A DNA stretch of 64,000 bases from RUG11237 sp050874665 (GTDB lineage Bacteria; Bacillota; Clostridia; Lachnospirales; Lachnospiraceae). The stretch covers positions 66,071 to 130,070 of the forward strand of contig JBNMLC010000007.1 of NCBI GenBank assembly GCA_050874665.1, given 5' to 3'. The translations under genes were made by a program, and so were the position numbers. The stretch's first letter is position 1; every line of letters starts with the position of its first letter. This document shows positions 59,484-64,000 of this stretch, piece by piece. Below the pieces are notes generated by a model, which was not told where the DNA came from, ran no database searches, and was given only the letters and a program-made list of their open reading frames with translations.

Positions 59484-62400
59484 TTATACGTTTTTTACAG
59501 TTGCGATATCAATCAGGGTTAAATGCTGCTTATCCGCTGTTTCCATACTTGTTACCAATGCGTTAGCAGTATCTAAGCTGGTAAGAACATTCACACCCGT
59601 TTCAATTGCATTTCTGCGGATTAAGAATCCGTCCCTGCTCTTATCACGTCCATTTGTCGGCGTATCGATAACAAGGTCAATCTTATGTCCTAAAATCAAA
59701 TCCATGAGATTTGGAGATTCCTGTTCAATCTTATTTACCTTAGATGCTTTTACACCATTTTCATTTAAGACTCTGGCAGTACTTCTTGTGGCAAAAATTT
59801 TATATCCTAAATCTTCAAAACGTTTTGCAATATCAACTACTTCCATTTTATCAGCATCTTTTACAGTGATAATCATCTGCTTATGTTTTGGCAGACTGAA
59901 TCCTGCACCTAAAAATGCCTTATATAACGCTTCTTCAAAGGTCTTAGCTATACCAAGTACTTCTCCTGTAGATTTCATTTCCGGTCCAAGACTGATATCA
60001 GCACCACGGAGTTTTTCAAAGGAGAATACAGGCATCTTGATTGCAATATACTCCGCTTCCTTTTGTAATCCCGGTGTATAACCTAATCCCTTAATTGTAT
60101 TTCCAATAATAACCTTTGTAGCAAGCTTTACAATTGGAATGCCTGTTACTTTAGAAATATATGGCACTGTACGGCTGGAACGAGGATTTACTTCGATGAC
60201 ATAAATTTCTTCGCCAAAAGCGATGAACTGGATATTAATTAAACCAATTACATGTAATGCCTTTGCCAATTTTCTAGTATATTCTACAATAATCTTCTTC
60301 TGTTTTTCTGTCAGTGACTGCGCCGGATATACAGAAATACTATCTCCAGAGTGAACTCCGGCTCTTTCAATATGTTCCATAATACCAGGAATCAAAATAT
60401 CTTCGCCATCACATACTGCATCTACTTCGATTTCTTTACCTACCAGATATTTATCAACCAAAATCGGATGTTCCTGGGCAATTCTATTAATAATTCCAAT
60501 AAATTCGTCAATATCATCATCTGAAATGGCAATCTGCATACCCTGTCCACCAAGTACATAAGAAGGTCTTACCAATACCGGATAGCCTAACTCGTTCGCT
60601 GCTGCCTTTGCCTCTTCTGCGGTAAATACTGTGTGACCCGCCGGTCTTGGAATACAGCAATCTTCCAAAATCTTATCAAAAATTTCACGATCCTCTGCCG
60701 CATCTACATTTTCAGCAGAAGTACCAAGAATCGGTACACCCATCTTCATCAATGCTTCTGTCAGCTTAATCGCTGTCTGTCCACCAAATTGCACAACAGC
60801 TCCATCTGGTTTTTCAATTTCTACAATGCTTTCCACATCTTCCGCCGTCAAAGGTTCAAAGTACAATTTATCTGCAATATCAAAGTCTGTACTTACTGTT
60901 TCAGGATTGTTGTTAACAATAATTGTTTCCCAGCCTTCTTCCTTAAACGCCCAAGTAGAATGTACGGAACAATAATCAAATTCAATTCCCTGTCCAATAC
61001 GGATTGGACCTGAACCAAGTACAAGTACCTTCTTCTTTCCCTTTGTTTCAATGACTTCGTTTTCGCTGCCAAAACAAGAATAGTAATATGGTGTAGTTGC
61101 CTCAAACTCTGCTGCGCAAGTATCAACCATCTTATAAGCCGCTTTGATTCCTGCCTCATCTCTTAATGCTTTAATCTGTGCTTCTTCTTTTCCTGTTAAT
61201 TTTGCAATCACATTGTCCGGAAATTCAATTCTCTTAGCTTCTGCAAGAAGTTCCTTCGTCAGTGGTTCTCTGCGTAATTTATTTTCCATTTCCACCAAGA
61301 TTGCCAGTTTATCGATAAACCATTTATCAATCTTTGTGATTTCATTAATCTTATCATAAGACACACCGCGTCTTAATGCTTCTGCAATAACAAAGATACG
61401 TCTGTCATCTACTCTGTGTAATGCTTCTTCTAACTGAGTGTTGTCTAAATCGCTAAAGTCATAAGACATCAGACTGTCCACATGCTGTTCCAGAGAACGA
61501 AGTGCTTTCATTAATGCACCTTCAAAATTTGTGCAAATACTCATTACTTCTCCGGTTGCCTTCATCTGTGTGGTCAAAGTACGCTTTGCCATGATAAACT
61601 TATCAAATGGAAGGCGTGGGATCTTAACTACACAGTAGTCTAATGTTGGCTCAAAACTTGCATATGTTTTTCCTGTAATTGCGTTCTTGATTTCGTCTAA
61701 AGTGTAACCCAATGCAATCTTTGCTGCCACTTTTGCAATCGGATACCCCGTTGCCTTAGAAGCCAATGCGGAAGAACGGCTTACACGAGGATTTACTTCA
61801 ATTACACAATATTCAAATGTATTTGGATTTAAAGCATACTGTACATTACAGCCACCAGTAATATTTAATTCGCTGATAATATTAAGTGCAGAGCTTCTTA
61901 GCATCTGATATTCTTTATCACCTAATGTCTGTGATGGTGCTACAACGATACTGTCACCTGTATGTACACCTACAGGATCAATATTTTCCATATTACATAC
62001 CGTAATACAGTTGCCATTACTATCACGCATCACTTCGTATTCAATTTCTTTCCAACCTGCAATGCAACGTTCTACAAGAACCTGACCTACACGGCTTAAA
62101 CGAAGTCCGTTGGATAAAATATTCACCAATTCTTCTTCATTGTGAGCAATACCACCACCGCTTCCACCTAAAGTGTAAGCAGGACGCAATACTACCGGGT
62201 AACCAATCTTGTTTGTAAATTCAATACCCGCTTCTACTGTATGGACAATTTCAGAAGGTGCACATGGCTCACCGATTTTTTCCATCGTTTCTTTGAACAT
62301 TTCACGGTCTTCTGCTTTTTTAATCGTTTCCGGTGTAGTACCGATTAACTTTACATCATGTTCCTTTAAGAAACCGGATTCATCTAATTCCATTGCAAGG

Positions 62401-62690
62401 TTCAAAGCAGCCTGTCCACCAAGTGTAGGAAGTACACTGTCCGGTTTTTCTTTTATAATAAGCTGTTCTAATACCTTTGCTGTCAAAGGTTCAATATATA
62501 CCTTATCTGCTATATCTTTATCCGTCATGATTGTTGCAGGATTTGAGTTTACTAAGACTACTTCAATTCCTTCTTCCTTCAAGGAACGGCAAGCCTGTGT
62601 TCCTGCATAATCAAATTCCGCTGCCTGACCAATTACGATTGGACCAGAACCAATAACCAATACTTTTTTAATATTAGGATTTTTAGGCAT
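59484..62690 (-). CDS. carB: carbamoyl-phosphate synthase large subunit
   Basis: 1068 residues, standard. Two homologous ATP-grasp halves (starting KVLVIGSGPIVIGQAAEFDYAG and VLVLGSGPIRIGQGIEFDYC) phosphorylate bicarbonate and carbamate; an oligomerisation domain lies between them and the C-terminal methylglyoxal-synthase-like domain (residues about 930-1068) is the allosteric site. Makes carbamoyl phosphate for arginine and pyrimidines. Its ATG shares one base with the carA stop (TAATG), giving coupled, equal expression. Confidence 0.98.
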   Translation of the reverse strand: MPKNPNIKKVLVIGSGPIVIGQAAEFDYAGTQACRSLKEEGIEVVLVNSNPATIMTDKDIADKVYIEPLTAKVLEQLIIKEKPDSVLPTLGGQAALNLAMELDESGFLKEHDVKLIGTTPETIKKAEDREMFKETMEKIGEPCAPSEIVHTVEAGIEFTNKIGYPVVLRPAYTLGGSGGGIAHNEEELVNILSNGLRLSRVGQVLVERCIAGWKEIEYEVMRDSNGNCITVCNMENIDPVGVHTGDSIVVAPSQTLGDKEYQMLRSSALNIISELNITGGCNVQYALNPNTFEYCVIEVNPRVSRSSALASKATGYPIAKVAAKIALGYTLDEIKNAITGKTYASFEPTLDYCVVKIPRLPFDKFIMAKRTLTTQMKATGEVMSICTNFEGALMKALRSLEQHVDSLMSYDFSDLDNTQLEEALHRVDDRRIFVIAEALRRGVSYDKINEITKIDKWFIDKLAILVEMENKLRREPLTKELLAEAKRIEFPDNVIAKLTGKEEAQIKALRDEAGIKAAYKMVDTCAAEFEATTPYYYSCFGSENEVIETKGKKKVLVLGSGPIRIGQGIEFDYCSVHSTWAFKEEGWETIIVNNNPETVSTDFDIADKLYFEPLTAEDVESIVEIEKPDGAVVQFGGQTAIKLTEALMKMGVPILGTSAENVDAAEDREIFDKILEDCCIPRPAGHTVFTAEEAKAAANELGYPVLVRPSYVLGGQGMQIAISDDDIDEFIGIINRIAQEHPILVDKYLVGKEIEVDAVCDGEDILIPGIMEHIERAGVHSGDSISVYPAQSLTEKQKKIIVEYTRKLAKALHVIGLINIQFIAFGEEIYVIEVNPRSSRTVPYISKVTGIPIVKLATKVIIGNTIKGLGYTPGLQKEAEYIAIKMPVFSFEKLRGADISLGPEMKSTGEVLGIAKTFEEALYKAFLGAGFSLPKHKQMIITVKDADKMEVVDIAKRFEDLGYKIFATRSTARVLNENGVKASKVNKIEQESPNLMDLILGHKIDLVIDTPTNGRDKSRDGFLIRRNAIETGVNVLTSLDTANALVTSMETADKQHLTLIDIATVKNV

Positions 62691-63763
62691 TATTCCGCTA
62701 CCTCCATCATTTTCATAAATCTGTCAAAAAGAAACGCACTGTCTTGTGGTCCCGGACATGCTTCCGGATGAAACTGTACGGTAAAAATATTTTTATTCTT
62801 ATATTTTAACCCCTCAATTGTTCCATCATTTACATTCACAAAGCTTGCTTCTGCCACATTTGGGTCCATTTTATCCATATCTACTACATATCCATGATTC
62901 TGGGATGAAATATAAACTCTATTCGTTGCTAAATCCTTTACTGGGTGATTTCCGCCACGATGTCCATATTTCATCTTATGTGTGTCTGCCCCTGTTGCCA
63001 ATGCCATCAACTGATGTCCTAAACAGATAGCAAAAATAGGAATTTCCGTATCATAAAGCTTTTTAATTTCTTCAATAATTGCTCCGCAATCCTTTGGATC
63101 TCCCGGTCCATTTGAAAGCATGATTCCATCCGGATTTGCTGCAATAATTTCTTCTGCTTTTGTTCCTGCCGGATAAATAGTAACTTCGCAGCCACGCTCA
63201 TTCAAGCTCTTTGCGATATTATTTTTTGCTCCAAAGTCCATCAAAGCTACTTTCTTTCCGTTCCCTTTGATTACTTTCTTCTCTTTACAGGTTACTTTTT
63301 CTACTACGTTTCCGGTCTTATATTCTTTTAATTTCGGAAGAATTTCATCCAGGTTATAATTTTCATTTGTAGTAATCATTCCGTTCATAGTACCCTTTTC
63401 TCTCAAAATCTTAGTAAGGGCTCTTGTATCAATGCCTGCAATACCTGGAATATCATGTTCTTCTAAAAAATTCTGAATTGTATCTTCGCTTCGGAAATTA
63501 CTTGGAAGTCTGGAGAGTTCCCGTACAATGTAGCCGTCCGGCCACGGTTTTAAAGATTCCATATCTTCATGGCAGATACCATAATTGCCAATCAGAGGAT
63601 ATGTCATAACAACTGCCTGTCCGGCATAAGATGGGTCGGTTAACACCTCTAAATACCCAGTCATGGATGTGTTAAATACGATTTCACTAATTACTTCTTT
63701 TGTAGAACCAATACTGGTCCCGGTAAATGTAGTTCCATCCTCAAGTATCAGAAAAGCTTTCAT
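62690..63763 (-). CDS. carA: carbamoyl-phosphate synthase small subunit
   Basis: Glutaminase subunit, 357 residues. The class I amidotransferase triad is visible: Cys in AICLGHQLMALA and His/Glu in QFHPEACPGPQD. The N-terminal domain begins MKAFLILEDGTTFTG. An ATG at 63796 would add 11 residues and lies close to the promoter; AAAGGTG seven bases before the ATG at 63763 fits the family start better. First gene of carAB. Confidence 0.97.
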   Translation of the reverse strand: MKAFLILEDGTTFTGTSIGSTKEVISEIVFNTSMTGYLEVLTDPSYAGQAVVMTYPLIGNYGICHEDMESLKPWPDGYIVRELSRLPSNFRSEDTIQNFLEEHDIPGIAGIDTRALTKILREKGTMNGMITTNENYNLDEILPKLKEYKTGNVVEKVTCKEKKVIKGNGKKVALMDFGAKNNIAKSLNERGCEVTIYPAGTKAEEIIAANPDGIMLSNGPGDPKDCGAIIEEIKKLYDTEIPIFAICLGHQLMALATGADTHKMKYGHRGGNHPVKDLATNRVYISSQNHGYVVDMDKMDPNVAEASFVNVNDGTIEGLKYKNKNIFTVQFHPEACPGPQDSAFLFDRFMKMMEVAE

Positions 63764-63805
63764 GTAGTACACCTTTGTCCTTTCATATTTGCTCAAATTG
63801 TAAAA

Positions 63806-63834
63806 ATTTTATCACATTATAGTACTTTTTTCAA
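63806..63834 (-). promoter_or_regulatory. carAB promoter
   Basis: Minus strand TTGAAA, 17 bases, TAAAAT, about 43 bases before the chosen carA ATG. No PyrR-type attenuator fits in so short a leader. Confidence 0.65.
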
Positions 63835-63924
63835 CCGTTTTTTTTGACTTCTTGTGAGAACGTAAGTTGTAATATTAATTTAGACAAGTTAATAGCAAGT
63901 AGAAAGGTCTAAAAGGTGTGTATT

Positions 63925-64000
63925 ATGACAAGAAAAAAAATGGTAAGAAAATTTATAAAATCAATTCGATCTGATTTAGGTGTTTATTCCAAGTGTATAA
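63925..64000 (+). CDS. start of an unknown plus-strand gene (cut by right edge)
   Basis: AAGGTG lies six bases before an ATG opening 25 codons, MTRKKMVRKFIKSIRSDLGV and onward, without a stop up to the window end. The N-terminus is very basic. Possible promoter elements (TTGTGA, 18 bases, TAATTT) lie near 63850. Too short to name. Confidence 0.5.
   Translation, partial: MTRKKMVRKFIKSIRSDLGVYSKCI

Noticed and set aside
1..64000. CRISPR arrays, transposons, prophage or tRNA genes
   Set aside because: I found no regularly spaced repeats, transposase or integrase frames, or cloverleaf sequences in any gap; all gaps are under 300 bases.

Overview
The window looks like the chromosome of a low-GC Clostridia bacterium, most probably a Lachnospiraceae member. 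The pointers are the DUF5716/DUF5717 gene pair and a DUF6106 gene, a HrcA/CIRCE-controlled groESL, a cyclic-lactone agr locus, pyrophosphate-type phosphofructokinase and many AGGAGG ribosome binding sites. A textbook sigma-28 promoter in front of a secreted protein suggests a flagellated, motile relative (the Roseburia/Agathobacter type), but this is inference. Almost everything is on the minus strand, so operons read from right to left. I see no rRNA, tRNA, CRISPR array, insertion sequence or prophage. No gene-free stretch exceeds 300 bases.

Layout, left to right: a secreted repeat protein cut by the left edge (1-2781, sigma-28 promoter); a HAD phosphatase; a purine operon purC-purF-purB-purA (8534 to 3605) behind a strong promoter with a tandem 24-bp operator-like repeat; an iron alcohol dehydrogenase; a five-gene operon (19657 to 10044) with a PocR-GAF-PAS-GGDEF-EAL protein, DUF5717, DUF5716, a TPR-like protein and a coiled-coil membrane protein; the phosphate regulon pstS-pstC-pstA-pstB-phoU-phoR-phoP (26812 to 19808) with a PhoP box, preceded by a Na/Pi cotransporter; truA (+); an N-acetylmuramoyl-alanine amidase; guaB with a structured leader; a DUF6106 membrane protein; a plus-strand membrane-anchored protein; groES-groEL under CIRCE; a thioesterase; thiS-thiF-thiG-thiH-thiE behind a leader hairpin that looks like an attenuator.

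From 40204 to 47675 lies the most unusual region: a diguanylate cyclase gene overlapping agrA, then agrC, then two separate agrD-agrB modules with near-identical promoters. Both predicted autoinducer precursors carry the same ring sequence (CYAFF). The second AgrB is cut at codon 123 by an amber codon where the other copy has Trp. Two uncharacterised exported or membrane-anchored proteins sit between the modules. The rest is housekeeping: gltB-gltD, argS-thiN-CPBP protease, a small unknown gene, pyrophosphate-type PFK, carA-carB, and the first 25 codons of a plus-strand gene at the right edge.

Best candidates for something undescribed are the GGDEF/EAL-DUF5717-DUF5716 operon, the duplicated agrBD with one ring sequence, the thi leader RNA, TruA with Glu in place of the catalytic Asp, a PDZ-like insert in PstA, and a surface protein whose transglutaminase-like domain has lost its whole triad. 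All calls come from reading the sequence; no database search was possible.
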